NCBI GenBank assembly: GCA_963824595.1
Contig: CAWGPY010000002.1
Location: forward strand, 186,001 to 250,000
Length of the DNA: 64,000 bases
Direction: 5' to 3'
Origin: Cybelea sp963824595
GTDB taxonomy: Bacteria; Vulcanimicrobiota; Vulcanimicrobiia; Vulcanimicrobiales; Vulcanimicrobiaceae
The translations under genes were made by a program, and so were the position numbers. Below are positions 46,929 through 54,697 of the stretch, piece by piece (position 1 is the stretch's first letter; every line of letters begins with the position of its first letter). The notes below the pieces were generated by a model that saw only the letters and a list, made by a program, of their open reading frames with translations, did no database searches and was not told where the DNA came from.

Positions 46929-47109
46929 CCTTCTTGCCGATTTGCTCGTAGAACTCGTGACCGTGGGCCAGTTTCGTTGCCAATCCGCCCTTGCGGCCGA
47001 TCTCTTCGTAGAACTGGGCGCCGTACTTGTTTTTTACGGTCTCGCCGCCCTTTTGGCCGGCCTCCCGAACGGACATTCCGCCGCTGCGCCTGTTCTGATC
47101 CGTAATCAT
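46783..47109 (-). CDS. KGG-repeat stress protein (con-10/LEA-like)
   Basis: A protein of 108 residues from the ATG at 47109, with AAGGTGA about 9 bases upstream. It consists of four units of about 20 residues with the pattern F-Y-E-x-I-G-x-K-G-G, for example Q-F-Y-E-E-I-G-R-K-G-G and N-F-Y-E-R-I-G-Q-K-G-G. These are KGG domains found in general stress protein con-10/YciG-like and LEA-like hydrophilins, associated with desiccation or starvation. Lysine/glycine-rich and probably disordered. Followed on the same strand by the envelope protein, with which its end overlaps. Confidence 0.9.
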   Translation of the reverse strand: MITDQNRRSGGMSVREAGQKGGETVKNKYGAQFYEEIGRKGGLATKLAHGHEFYEQIGKKGGKKGGEATRDRYGPNFYERIGQKGGQKVKQLIEEGKRAASDRKQRAS

Positions 47110-47320
47110 TTTTTCTTTCACCTTATGTTTCGTTTCGCCGCCCAAGAAGACGGCAGTTTCTCTTGCTCCACTCACTACAACGCAGCGAGGGGGCCGAAAG
47201 TTTGACTGCAACATTTGTCGTAGATGAGAGACGCCTCGCCGGGCCGGCTCCAGCAGACTAACGCTTGCTTGTTATTGGCGACCGCCCCGCTATAGGATGG
47301 CAGCTAAGTATGAAGGCTTG

Positions 47321-47770
47321 TTAAAACGCGCGTTTGGTGTCGAGGAGGATCGTCACCGGACCGTCGTTGACCAGCTCGACGTCCATGTGCGCCCCGAACT
47401 CGCCATACGCGACGCGAACGCCCAGCGCGTCGGCCGCCGCACCGACCAGCTCGTAGAGCGTGCGCGCCTGCGGCTCCCTCGCCGCCGCGACGAACGACGG
47501 GCGGCGTCCGCGGCGCGCGTCGCCGTGCAGCGTAAACTGCGAGACCAGCAGCAGCGCGCCGCCAGTGTCGAGCAGCGACCGGTTCATCAATCCGCGCTCG
47601 TCGGGAAAGATGCGCAATTCCGCGATCTTGTGGGCCATCGCCCGCGCGTCGCTCTCGTCGTCGTCCCCGCCGACGCTTACGAGCGCCAACACGCCCTCGC
47701 CGATCTCGCCGGCGATCGCGCCCGCAACGCGAACCCGCGCGCCGCTCACGCGCTGCACGACCGCGCGCAC
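47321..47770 (-). CDS. dtd: D-aminoacyl-tRNA deacylase
   Basis: A protein of 149 residues from GTG 47770. The first signature S-Q-F-T-L-H-G-D is at about 77-84 and the cross-subunit N-D-G-P-V-T motif at 137-142; together they form the active site of the dimer. It removes D-amino acids (and glycine from tRNA-Ala) from mischarged tRNAs. It follows proline dehydrogenase by 17 bases on the same strand. Confidence 0.96.
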   Translation of the reverse strand: MRAVVQRVSGARVRVAGAIAGEIGEGVLALVSVGGDDDESDARAMAHKIAELRIFPDERGLMNRSLLDTGGALLLVSQFTLHGDARRGRRPSFVAAAREPQARTLYELVGAAADALGVRVAYGEFGAHMDVELVNDGPVTILLDTKRAF

Positions 47771-47787
47771 TCAGATTCGGGCCCGGG

Positions 47788-48645
47788 TCACGACGAAAAG
47801 ATCGACGACAGCGCGAACAGCGCGTTCTCGCGGCGCTCGAGGACGCGCCGGTAGAAATAACCGGCCCAGTGCGTGCCGAACGGCACGTAGACGCGCAGGC
47901 GATAGCCGTCGGCGACGATTTGCCGCTGGACCTTGGGGCGGCAGCCGTAGAGCATCTGGAACTCGAAGCGGTCGCTGCCGATCTCGCGCTTCGCCACGAG
48001 CGCCTTGACCGCTGCGATCAGGCGGCGGTCGTGGGTCGCGATGCCCGGATAGGTGCCCTGCGCCAGGAGCGCTTTCGCCAGCTCCAAATAGCGCTCGCGA
48101 ATCTCCGGCATCTCCTGGTAGGCGATGGCCGGCGGCTCCTTGTACGCGCCCTTGCAGAGCCGCACGCGCGCGCCGAGCTCGATGGCTCGCGCCACGTCGC
48201 CGGCGGTGCGCTTCAAATAGGCCTGCAGCACCGGCCCGACGTTGCGGTGGCCGGCGAACGCGCGCTCGAACACGCGCAGCGTCGCCTCGAGCAGCGACGA
48301 ACCCTCCATGTCGATGCGCACGAACGGGTCGGGGTTTTCGCGAGCGCGTTCCATCACGTCGAGCAGGTTGCGCAGTGCGAAGTCTTCGTCCACCAGCAGC
48401 CCCATGGCCGACAGCTTCACCGAGACGTTGGAATCGACGCCGGCGATGCGGATCGCGTCGAGCATCTCCAGGTACACCTCGCGCTGCTTGAGCGCCGTGT
48501 CGCCGTCGAGCACGTCTTCGCCGAGGAAGTCGAGCGTCGCCGACATTCCGTCGGCGTTGAGCTCGCGCACCACGCGAATGGCGTCGTCGATCGTCTCGCC
48601 CGCCACGAAGCGCCGCGCGAGAAAGTAGAAGTTCTTCTGAAGCAC
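47788..48645 (-). CDS. Proline dehydrogenase
   Basis: A protein of 285 residues starting at GTG 48645, with TAAGG 8 bases upstream inside the end of the permease gene; the longer frame is antisense-like arginine-rich sequence. It has the TIM-barrel FAD-dependent fold: V-S-V-K-L-S-A-M-G near residue 70, R-I-D-M-E-G-S near 110, R-L-C-K-G-A-Y-K-E near 180 and Q-M-L-Y-G near 240, matching monofunctional ProDH (PutA N-terminal activity). It oxidises proline to pyrroline-5-carboxylate. No P5C dehydrogenase is present in the window. Confidence 0.93.
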   Translation of the reverse strand: MLQKNFYFLARRFVAGETIDDAIRVVRELNADGMSATLDFLGEDVLDGDTALKQREVYLEMLDAIRIAGVDSNVSVKLSAMGLLVDEDFALRNLLDVMERARENPDPFVRIDMEGSSLLEATLRVFERAFAGHRNVGPVLQAYLKRTAGDVARAIELGARVRLCKGAYKEPPAIAYQEMPEIRERYLELAKALLAQGTYPGIATHDRRLIAAVKALVAKREIGSDRFEFQMLYGCRPKVQRQIVADGYRLRVYVPFGTHWAGYFYRRVLERRENALFALSSIFSS

Positions 48646-48653
48646 GTTGGGCC

Positions 48654-49427
48654 TTACTGTACGACGCCCCGGCGAAGAATCCAGGCTGCGGCGAGCACGA
48701 CCGCCGCCAGCACGACGAAACCGTAGCAGAGAGCGAGCGCCTCGCGGACGCCCGATGCGGAGAGCGTGACGTAGAGTGCGACCGGCAGCGACGTGGGGTG
48801 GAACGCGACGATGCTGGTCGCCCCGTATTCGCCGATCGCGCGCAGCCAGGCGAATGCAACGCCGGCTCCGATGCTTCCGGCGGCCGCCGGAAGCGCGATC
48901 CGCGCGAAGATGCGCCACTCGCTGGCACCCAGCGTCCGCGCGGCGTCGGCGTAGATCGGATCGAGCGCTCCGAACGCCGCCGTCGCGGCGATCGCGACGA
49001 ACGAGCCGGAGACGAAGAACTCGGCGACTCCGACGCCCAGCAGCGTGTCGGGCACCGGCGCTCCGTGCGCGGCCAGCCAGCCGCCCAGGGCCGAACGCGA
49101 GCCGAGCGTGTAGATCAGCATCAGGCCCGACGCGACGGGCGGAAACGCCAGGGGAAGCGCCAGCAGAAACATCGCGGCGCCGCGCAGCCGTGCGGGCCGG
49201 CGCGCGAGATGGTACCCGGCCGGAACGCCGAGGAGCGTCGCGGCGAACGTGGCGCCGGCCGAGGCGATCAGGGAGACGCGCAGCGCGCCGCCCCCGGTCC
49301 GCGCGAAGATTGCGATCGCTTCGCCGGGGGGCATGGCGACGAGCACTGCGGCGACGGGAGCCGCCAGCGCGACGACCAGCGCCAGCGCCGCCAAAAAGAA
49401 GATCGGGCCTGCCGACGCGCGAGTCAT
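48654..49427 (-). CDS. ABC transporter permease, molybdate/sulfate (ModB/CysT) type
   Basis: A protein of 257 residues from the ATG at 49427 (a longer frame to 49508 has no support). Six membrane segments and the binding-protein-dependent transport EAA loop D-A-A-R-T-L-G-A-S-E-W-R-I-F. The G-E-Y-G-A-T-S-I-V segment near residue 210 is typical of molybdate/sulfate/thiosulfate permeases. Neither a binding protein nor an ATPase gene is adjacent, so partners must lie elsewhere or beyond the spacer. Its stop is 8 bases before the proline dehydrogenase start. Confidence 0.85.
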   Translation of the reverse strand: MTRASAGPIFFLAALALVVALAAPVAAVLVAMPPGEAIAIFARTGGGALRVSLIASAGATFAATLLGVPAGYHLARRPARLRGAAMFLLALPLAFPPVASGLMLIYTLGSRSALGGWLAAHGAPVPDTLLGVGVAEFFVSGSFVAIAATAAFGALDPIYADAARTLGASEWRIFARIALPAAAGSIGAGVAFAWLRAIGEYGATSIVAFHPTSLPVALYVTLSASGVREALALCYGFVVLAAVVLAAAWILRRGVVQ

Positions 49428-49532
49428 GCAGGAAGCTTCACCGGGCCATCGCGCAAAGCGTGCTAGGGAACCTCCGAAGGAGTCCATGTACCGATCGTTT
49501 GGCCGCAAAGCCGCCAGCTGCTAGGAGAAGAT

Positions 49533-49676
49533 GAGGGAGCATACCCGGGCGGAGTCTGTGACTGAGTCTTCGACAACGCAGATGGCGGCTCTGCGGTCAA
49601 ACCCCTCGGGCAGCGGCCGTTTCGCCGCATCTCATCGTTGCCGCCTCGGTCACAGAGAGTCGGGCTATGCTCCCTC
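49533..49676 (+). ncRNA. Candidate yybP-ykoY-type (Mn2+) riboswitch leader
   Basis: GAGGGAGCATA (49533-49543) pairs perfectly over 11 bp with TATGCTCCCTC (49666-49676), closing a 144-base domain. Inside it TCTGTGACTGAG (49555-49566) pairs with CTCGGTCACAGA (49645-49656), separated from the outer helix by internal loops. Two local hairpins follow: CGCAGA/TCTGCG at 49577-49595 and GCGGC/GCCGC at 49613-49628. The domain precedes an MntP-type gene, the classic location of the yybP-ykoY Mn2+ riboswitch. The fold is visible; assignment to that class is by layout and context, since I cannot run a covariance search. It fills the 318-base gap. Confidence 0.62.
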
Positions 49677-49728
49677 GGCCGCGCCTCGATCTGCGGTGAA
49701 ACGGCTCGCTGCGATCGGTGCAGCGACT

Positions 49729-49738
49729 CCTCCGGAGG
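49729..49738 (+). promoter_or_regulatory. Sequestrable Shine-Dalgarno of the MntP-type gene
   Basis: CCTCCGGAGG is a perfect 10-base palindrome whose right half GGAGG is the ribosome site, 7 bases before the ATG at 49746. The SD can therefore be masked by the adjacent CCTCC, a plausible expression platform for the upstream structured leader. Confidence 0.5.
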
Positions 49739-49745
49739 CTCCCGC

Positions 49746-50312
49746 ATGAGCGCGACAATCCTCAAAGTCTTCTTCATCGCGCTCGCGCTCGCGCTCGACG
49801 TCTTTGCCGTGAGCATCGGGGTCGGCGTGCGAGGCGTGTCGCCGCGGCGCAAGATCGTCATCGGCCTCGCCTTTGCCTGCGCGGAGGTGGGCATGAACCT
49901 GATCGGAGCCGGCCTCGGCCTGCTCGCCGGGCACCTGATCGGTCAGGCCGCGGGATATCTGGGCTTCGCCGCGCTGATCGGCTTGGGCATCTACATGATG
50001 CGAGAGAGCCAGACGGATCTCGGCATCGGGTCGCAGCTCGACCTGACCCGCGGCCGCGGGCTCTTCCTCGCGGCGCTCGGCATCAGCCTCGATTCGCTGG
50101 GCATCGGTTTTTCGATCCTCTACATCGGCGTTCCGATGCCGGTCTCGCTGATCGTCATCGCGTGCACCTCGATCGCGTCAACGCTGCTCGGACTCTCGAT
50201 CGGCCGGTGGCTGGGCGGATTCGCGGAGCGCAACGCCGCCTTCGTCGGCGGACTGCTGCTCGCGCTGACGGGCGTCACGTTCGCGGCGCTCAAAGCGCTG
50301 CACGTCGGATAG
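49746..50312 (+). CDS. MntP-like manganese efflux pump (DUF204)
   Basis: A protein of 188 residues with six membrane segments in two related halves. A-L-A-L-D-V-F-A-V-S-I-G-V-G in TM1 and L-G-I-S-L-D-S-L-G-I-G-F in TM4 carry the conserved transmembrane aspartates of MntP-type exporters. It expels Mn2+ (or a similar ion) from the cytoplasm. Expression is probably governed by the structured leader at 49533-49676, and translation uses GGAGG at 49734-49738. Confidence 0.9.
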   Translation: MSATILKVFFIALALALDVFAVSIGVGVRGVSPRRKIVIGLAFACAEVGMNLIGAGLGLLAGHLIGQAAGYLGFAALIGLGIYMMRESQTDLGIGSQLDLTRGRGLFLAALGISLDSLGIGFSILYIGVPMPVSLIVIACTSIASTLLGLSIGRWLGGFAERNAAFVGGLLLALTGVTFAALKALHVG

Positions 50313-50322
50313 GCCGGGCGTC

Positions 50323-51213
50323 GTGCGAGTCGGTGCGGAACTTCTGGAGCTGGCGCGCTCGTCCGGAGCGCGGAGCGTTTACGTCGTCGGCACCGGCCGC
50401 GACGCCGGCAAGACCACCGCTTTGCGCGCGATCTACGCCGCGGCGCTCGACGCCGGAGTTCGTTGCGGCGTCGCATCGATCGGCCGCGACGGGGACGCGG
50501 CGCTGGGCAACGACATGCGGCCGAAGCCGCGGCTGTGGCTCGCGCCGCCCACGGTGTTCGTGACGGCGCGCGGAGCGATGCCGCATTCGCCGGCGTGCGA
50601 GATCGTCGAGCTCTCGACGTTGCAGAGTGCGGCGGGAACGCTGCTCTACGCGCGCGCGGCATCGGCGGCGTTCTACGAGCTGGTCGGGCCGCCGACGGCC
50701 TCGGGCGTGCGCGAGATCGTCGAGGGGCTCGCGTCGCGCTGCGATTTCGTGATCGTCGACGGGGCGGTCGACCGCGTCGCGGCCCTCGCCGGCTCGACCG
50801 GAGCGATCGTCGTGGCCTGCGGCGCCGCGACGGCCAACACCGCGCACGAGGCGGTCGACGACGTGGCGGCGCTCGTCGCGCGACTGCGCACGCCGGCGCT
50901 GGATCCGCGGGCGCCGGCGGTCCGCGTTGACGGCGCGCTGACCGCCGAAAACGCGGCCGCCTACGTCGCCGCCGGGGAGACGCGTCAGATCGTGGTACGC
51001 GATCCGACGCAGATCGCGTTGGGCGGAAGGTCGGCGGCGACGGCGTTTGCCCGGTTGACGATCCGCTGCGAGCGCCCGCTGCGCGTGATCGCCGCGACCG
51101 TCGCATCCATCGGGCCGCAGCGATCGTTCGAGCCGCGCGCGTTCGCCGGCGACGTCGCGCGCGCGACGGGCCTTCCGGCGTTCGACGTCTACGCGGGGGC
51201 GCGCGCGTCGTGA
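50323..51213 (+). CDS. P-loop ATPase, possible aminomutase-reactivase subunit (KamB-like)
   Basis: A protein of 296 residues from GTG at 50323. The Walker A motif is G-T-G-R-D-A-G-K-T at 23-31, and a Walker B-like F-V-I-V-D-G-A-V-D-R lies near residue 145. The rest is alanine-rich with no other motif. Its stop overlaps the start of the MutS-family gene by 4 bases, and Kce follows. A P-loop protein plus a MutS-like ATPase next to kce is the arrangement of lysine 5,6-aminomutase reactivase (KamB-KamC); that naming rests on context and general likeness, so it is provisional. Confidence 0.55.
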   Translation: MRVGAELLELARSSGARSVYVVGTGRDAGKTTALRAIYAAALDAGVRCGVASIGRDGDAALGNDMRPKPRLWLAPPTVFVTARGAMPHSPACEIVELSTLQSAAGTLLYARAASAAFYELVGPPTASGVREIVEGLASRCDFVIVDGAVDRVAALAGSTGAIVVACGAATANTAHEAVDDVAALVARLRTPALDPRAPAVRVDGALTAENAAAYVAAGETRQIVVRDPTQIALGGRSAATAFARLTIRCERPLRVIAATVASIGPQRSFEPRAFAGDVARATGLPAFDVYAGARAS

Positions 51214-52814
51214 ACCCCGTGCCGCTGCTCGACGCCGCGACGGCGCGCGTGCTGGGGTTCGATTGGCTCGCGACGGCGGTCGCTCCGGTCTCGCCGTACG
51301 GACAGCGCCGATTTGCGGAGCTGCGCCCGTTCGCTCCGGGAGAGGAAGATGCGGCCGCGGCGCGCGCGCGCACGATCGCCGCGATCGCTTCGGAGCTCGA
51401 CGCACGGCGCATCGACGCGCTTCGTGCGGCGCTGGACGCGGTGCCCGACGCGGCCGGCGCGATCGCTCGAGCGTCCATGGGCGACGCGCTCGCCGACCCG
51501 AACTTTCTCGAGCTGCAGCGCTTTTGCGATACGGTCGAGAGCGTTGACGCGCTGACGTCCACGGCCGCGTCCGTGCGGGCGATTTCCGGCGACGCCGTTC
51601 GCGTGGTCGCCGGAGCCATCGCGCCCGGGCGCCGCGACGACGGCGGCTTCTATCTCGCCGACGCCTTCGACCCGCTGCTCGCGACGGCGCGCGACGAGCT
51701 CGCTCGAGCGCAGGCCGAGCTCGATGCCGCTCGCGGCCGCGAGAGCGCGGCGGCCGCACGTGCGTTGGGACGCGACGACATCGAGGTGGACGAGTTCATC
51801 GTGATGCGCGCCGACCTCCGCGGCGCGCTGCCCGCCGGCGTGCGCGTGGTGCGCGAGGCGCCGACCTATCTGCTGTGCGCGCTGGAATACGGCGAGGCGT
51901 CGCTCGCCGCGCTGCGCAGGCGCGACGCCGCGGCCGATGCGATGGCCGAGGCGGAAGAAGCGGTGCGCGTGCGGCTGTCGTCGGCGGTTCGCGATCGCGC
52001 CGCGGGTCTGGGCGCCGCGGCGGTCGCGCTCGGCGAGCTCGACGTGCTGCTCGCGGCCGCGCGGTTCGCGCAGCGCTACCGCTGCGTGCCGGCGACGATT
52101 GCGCCGCAGCCGCAGCTCGCGTTCGCGCAGGCGCGTTTCCTCCCGCTGGAGACCGAGCTCGCCGCGGCCGGTCGCGCGTTCGTGCCGCTCGACGTCGAGC
52201 TGAGCGACGCGGTGGTGCTAACCGGGCCGAACATGGGCGGCAAGAGCGTGTCGCTGCAGACGGCAGGTTTGGTGGCGGTGTGCGCGGCGTTCGGAATACC
52301 CGTTCCGGCCGCGCGCGCGCGCTGCGCGCTGTTCGATCAGATCGCGTGGCTGGGAATCGGCCGCGACGAGCGCGCCGGCGGACTGCTGTCGTCGTTCGCT
52401 CGCGAGGTGTTGGAGCTCAAAGAGATCTTCGCGCGCGCGGCGCCCCGGCTGCTGATCCTCGCCGACGAGTTCGCGCGTACCACGACGCCGCACGAGGGGA
52501 AGGCGCTGCTGATCGCGCTGCTGGCGCGCCTGCGCGAGCGGGGCGCGTGCGGCATGCTCGCGACGCACCTCGGAGGCATCGCCGAGACCTCCGGCGCGCG
52601 GCACTTCGCGGTGCGCGGGCTGCGCGGCATTCCCACGGCGCCGGCAACGAACGACGTCGCCGCGGCGCTGGCCGCGCTCGGCGAGTCCATGGACTACACG
52701 ATCGGCGAGGTAGCCGGCGACGACGCACCGCGCGCCGACGCCATCGCGCTGACCGCCCTGCTGGGCGTCGATCGGGCCTTCGTCGACGACGCCTATCGCG
52801 CGCTGTCGCAATGA
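51210..52814 (+). CDS. MutS-family ATPase (KamC-like)
   Basis: A protein of 534 residues from GTG at 51210. The C-terminal domain is a MutS ABC-type ATPase: Walker A G-P-N-M-G-G-K-S at 339-346, Walker B L-L-I-L-A-D-E-F near 420 and a final T-H-L-G near 455. The N-terminal half is the helical core/clamp region. It lacks the mismatch-recognition domain of true MutS and is much shorter, so it is not a repair MutS. In lysine-fermenting bacteria a short MutS-like protein (KamC) reactivates B12-dependent lysine aminomutase. The neighbours on both sides fit that role. Confidence 0.72.
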   Translation: MNPVPLLDAATARVLGFDWLATAVAPVSPYGQRRFAELRPFAPGEEDAAAARARTIAAIASELDARRIDALRAALDAVPDAAGAIARASMGDALADPNFLELQRFCDTVESVDALTSTAASVRAISGDAVRVVAGAIAPGRRDDGGFYLADAFDPLLATARDELARAQAELDAARGRESAAAARALGRDDIEVDEFIVMRADLRGALPAGVRVVREAPTYLLCALEYGEASLAALRRRDAAADAMAEAEEAVRVRLSSAVRDRAAGLGAAAVALGELDVLLAAARFAQRYRCVPATIAPQPQLAFAQARFLPLETELAAAGRAFVPLDVELSDAVVLTGPNMGGKSVSLQTAGLVAVCAAFGIPVPAARARCALFDQIAWLGIGRDERAGGLLSSFAREVLELKEIFARAAPRLLILADEFARTTTPHEGKALLIALLARLRERGACGMLATHLGGIAETSGARHFAVRGLRGIPTAPATNDVAAALAALGESMDYTIGEVAGDDAPRADAIALTALLGVDRAFVDDAYRALSQ

Positions 52815-52850
52815 ACTGCCCCGCCGGAGTGAGAAGCAGGCCGGACTGAC

Positions 52851-53687
52851 ATGGATCCCCTCGTGATCACGTGCGCGGCCGTGGGCGCCGAGGTGCGCCC
52901 CGACCAGACGCCCTACCTACCGTACACGCCGAAGCTGCTGGGCGAGACGGCCCGCGCGGTGCGCGAGGCCGGCGGCTCGATCATCCACGTGCACTGCCGC
53001 AACGACGACGGAACCAATACGCACAGCGTCGAGCGCTTCCGCGAGGCCCAGGACGCGATTCGCGCGCAGAGCGACCTCATCGTTCAGTTCTCGACGGGCG
53101 GCGCGATCGGTATGACGCCGGAGGAGCGCGCGAGCGTGCTCGAGCTTCGGCCGGAGATGGCCACGCTCACGTGCGGCAGCGTGAACTTCGGCGACGACAT
53201 CTTCGAGAACAGCTTTCCGATCATGCGCGGCATCTTGAAGAAGATGAACGAGTACGGCGTGCGCCCTGAGCTCGAGATCTTCGACAAGGGACACATCGCC
53301 AACGTGCGCCGCCTCGCGCGCGAGCGGCGGCTCACCCTGCCGCAGCACGTAGACTTGGTGCTCGGCGTTCCCGGCGGGCTCGAGGCGACGGTCTCGAATC
53401 TCGCCGACCTCGTGGACGATCTGCCCGAGGGCTGCACCTGGTCGGTCGCCGGTATCGGCAAGCAGCAGCTGCCGATGGCGCTCGCAGCGATTGCGATGGG
53501 CGGCCACGTGCGCGTCGGCTTGGAAGACAACCTTCACTACAGCCGCGGCCGTCTCGCCCGCAACGAGGAGCTGGTCGCGCGGGTTGCGCGCATCGCCGCC
53601 GAGGCGGGGCGGCCCGTGGCCACGCCCGACCAAGCCCGAAAGCTGCTCGGCTTGGCGGCGCCCTCCGCGAAGGGCGAAATAGCTTGA
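52851..53687 (+). CDS. kce: 3-keto-5-aminohexanoate cleavage enzyme (BKACE/DUF849)
   Basis: A protein of 278 residues. The Zn site is H46-x-H48 in I-I-H-V-H-C-R, with a third acidic ligand expected in G-L-E-D-N (E225, D226); E14 and E142 sit where the family's catalytic acids lie. The TIM-barrel enzyme cleaves a beta-keto acid with acetyl-CoA. In lysine fermentation, 3-keto-5-aminohexanoate gives acetoacetate and 3-aminobutyryl-CoA. BKACE members act on many beta-keto acids, so the exact substrate is uncertain, but the adjacent Kam-like ATPases favour the lysine route. Confidence 0.82.
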   Translation: MDPLVITCAAVGAEVRPDQTPYLPYTPKLLGETARAVREAGGSIIHVHCRNDDGTNTHSVERFREAQDAIRAQSDLIVQFSTGGAIGMTPEERASVLELRPEMATLTCGSVNFGDDIFENSFPIMRGILKKMNEYGVRPELEIFDKGHIANVRRLARERRLTLPQHVDLVLGVPGGLEATVSNLADLVDDLPEGCTWSVAGIGKQQLPMALAAIAMGGHVRVGLEDNLHYSRGRLARNEELVARVARIAAEAGRPVATPDQARKLLGLAAPSAKGEIA

Positions 53688-53709
53688 ACGCCAATACGGG
53701 CTCGGAAAC

Positions 53710-54684
53710 TTGTTTACGTATGTAGTGCGCCGGACGCTTCAAGCGATTCCGCTGATGCTCGCGATCTCGGTCATCTTGTACGGGATCCTGTACAACATGC
53801 CGGGCGGACCGCTCGCGCCCTACCTGCAGAACCCGCACATCACCGCGGCCGACATCGCGCGCCTCAAGCACAACCTGGGCATGGACCAGCCGGTGCCGAT
53901 TCAATACCTGAAATGGCTGGGCCACGTTCTGACCGGCGACTTCGGCTACTCGACGAGCAACTCCGAGCCGGTGTTTCAGGCGCTGATCGAGCGCTTCGGC
54001 GCCACGCTCGAACTGATGGGCGCGTCGCTCTTCATCTCGATCCTCATCGGCATCGGTGCCGGCATCGTGTCGGCGGTCTATCGCTACTCGCTGCTCGACT
54101 ATGTCATCACGACCGGCGCGTTCTTCGGCCAGGCCATGCCCGTGTTCTGGTTCGCGCTGATGATGCAGCTGGCGTTCGCCGTGCACGGCATCCCGCTGCC
54201 CTTCGGCTACGAGATCCGGCTGCCGTCGGCGGGCATCGCGGCGAACGACACGTTCGACTGGGGAGACCGGCTCGCGCACCTGATCCTGCCGGCGACGGTG
54301 CTCTCGCTGCTGGGGATCGCGTCGTTTAGCCGGTTCATGCGCTCGTCGCTGCTCGAGGTGCTCAACACGGACTACATGCGGACGGCCGCGGCGAAGGGGC
54401 TATCGTTCCCCACCATCCTGTTCAAGCACGGCTTCAAGAACGCGCTCATCCCCGTCGTCACCATCATCGCGCTCTCGCTGCCCGGCCTCATCGCCGGCGC
54501 GATCTTCACCGAGACGATCTTCGCGTGGCCCGGCATGGGGCGGCTGTTCTACAACGCGCTCACGCAGAGCGACCTCGCGCTGCTGATGGGCTATCTGTTG
54601 ATGGTGGCGTTTCTGGTTGTGTTCTCGAACCTGCTCGCCGACGTCGTGTACGCGTGGCTCGATCCGCGCGTGAAGTACGATTAG
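53710..54684 (+). CDS. ABC transporter permease, dipeptide/oligopeptide DppB type
   Basis: A protein of 324 residues from TTG at 53710 (M-F-T-Y-V-V-R-R). It has six membrane segments. The N-terminal R-R-T-L-Q-A-I-P and the N-M-P-G-G-P-L-A-P near residue 30 mark DppB/OppB; the EAA loop is R-T-A-A-A-K-G-L-S-F. It forms the transmembrane channel with the next gene. It starts 22 bases after kce, likely the same operon. The ATPases and binding protein are not in view. Confidence 0.92.
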   Translation: MFTYVVRRTLQAIPLMLAISVILYGILYNMPGGPLAPYLQNPHITAADIARLKHNLGMDQPVPIQYLKWLGHVLTGDFGYSTSNSEPVFQALIERFGATLELMGASLFISILIGIGAGIVSAVYRYSLLDYVITTGAFFGQAMPVFWFALMMQLAFAVHGIPLPFGYEIRLPSAGIAANDTFDWGDRLAHLILPATVLSLLGIASFSRFMRSSLLEVLNTDYMRTAAAKGLSFPTILFKHGFKNALIPVVTIIALSLPGLIAGAIFTETIFAWPGMGRLFYNALTQSDLALLMGYLLMVAFLVVFSNLLADVVYAWLDPRVKYD

Positions 54685-54697
54685 GACGTAAGCGACG

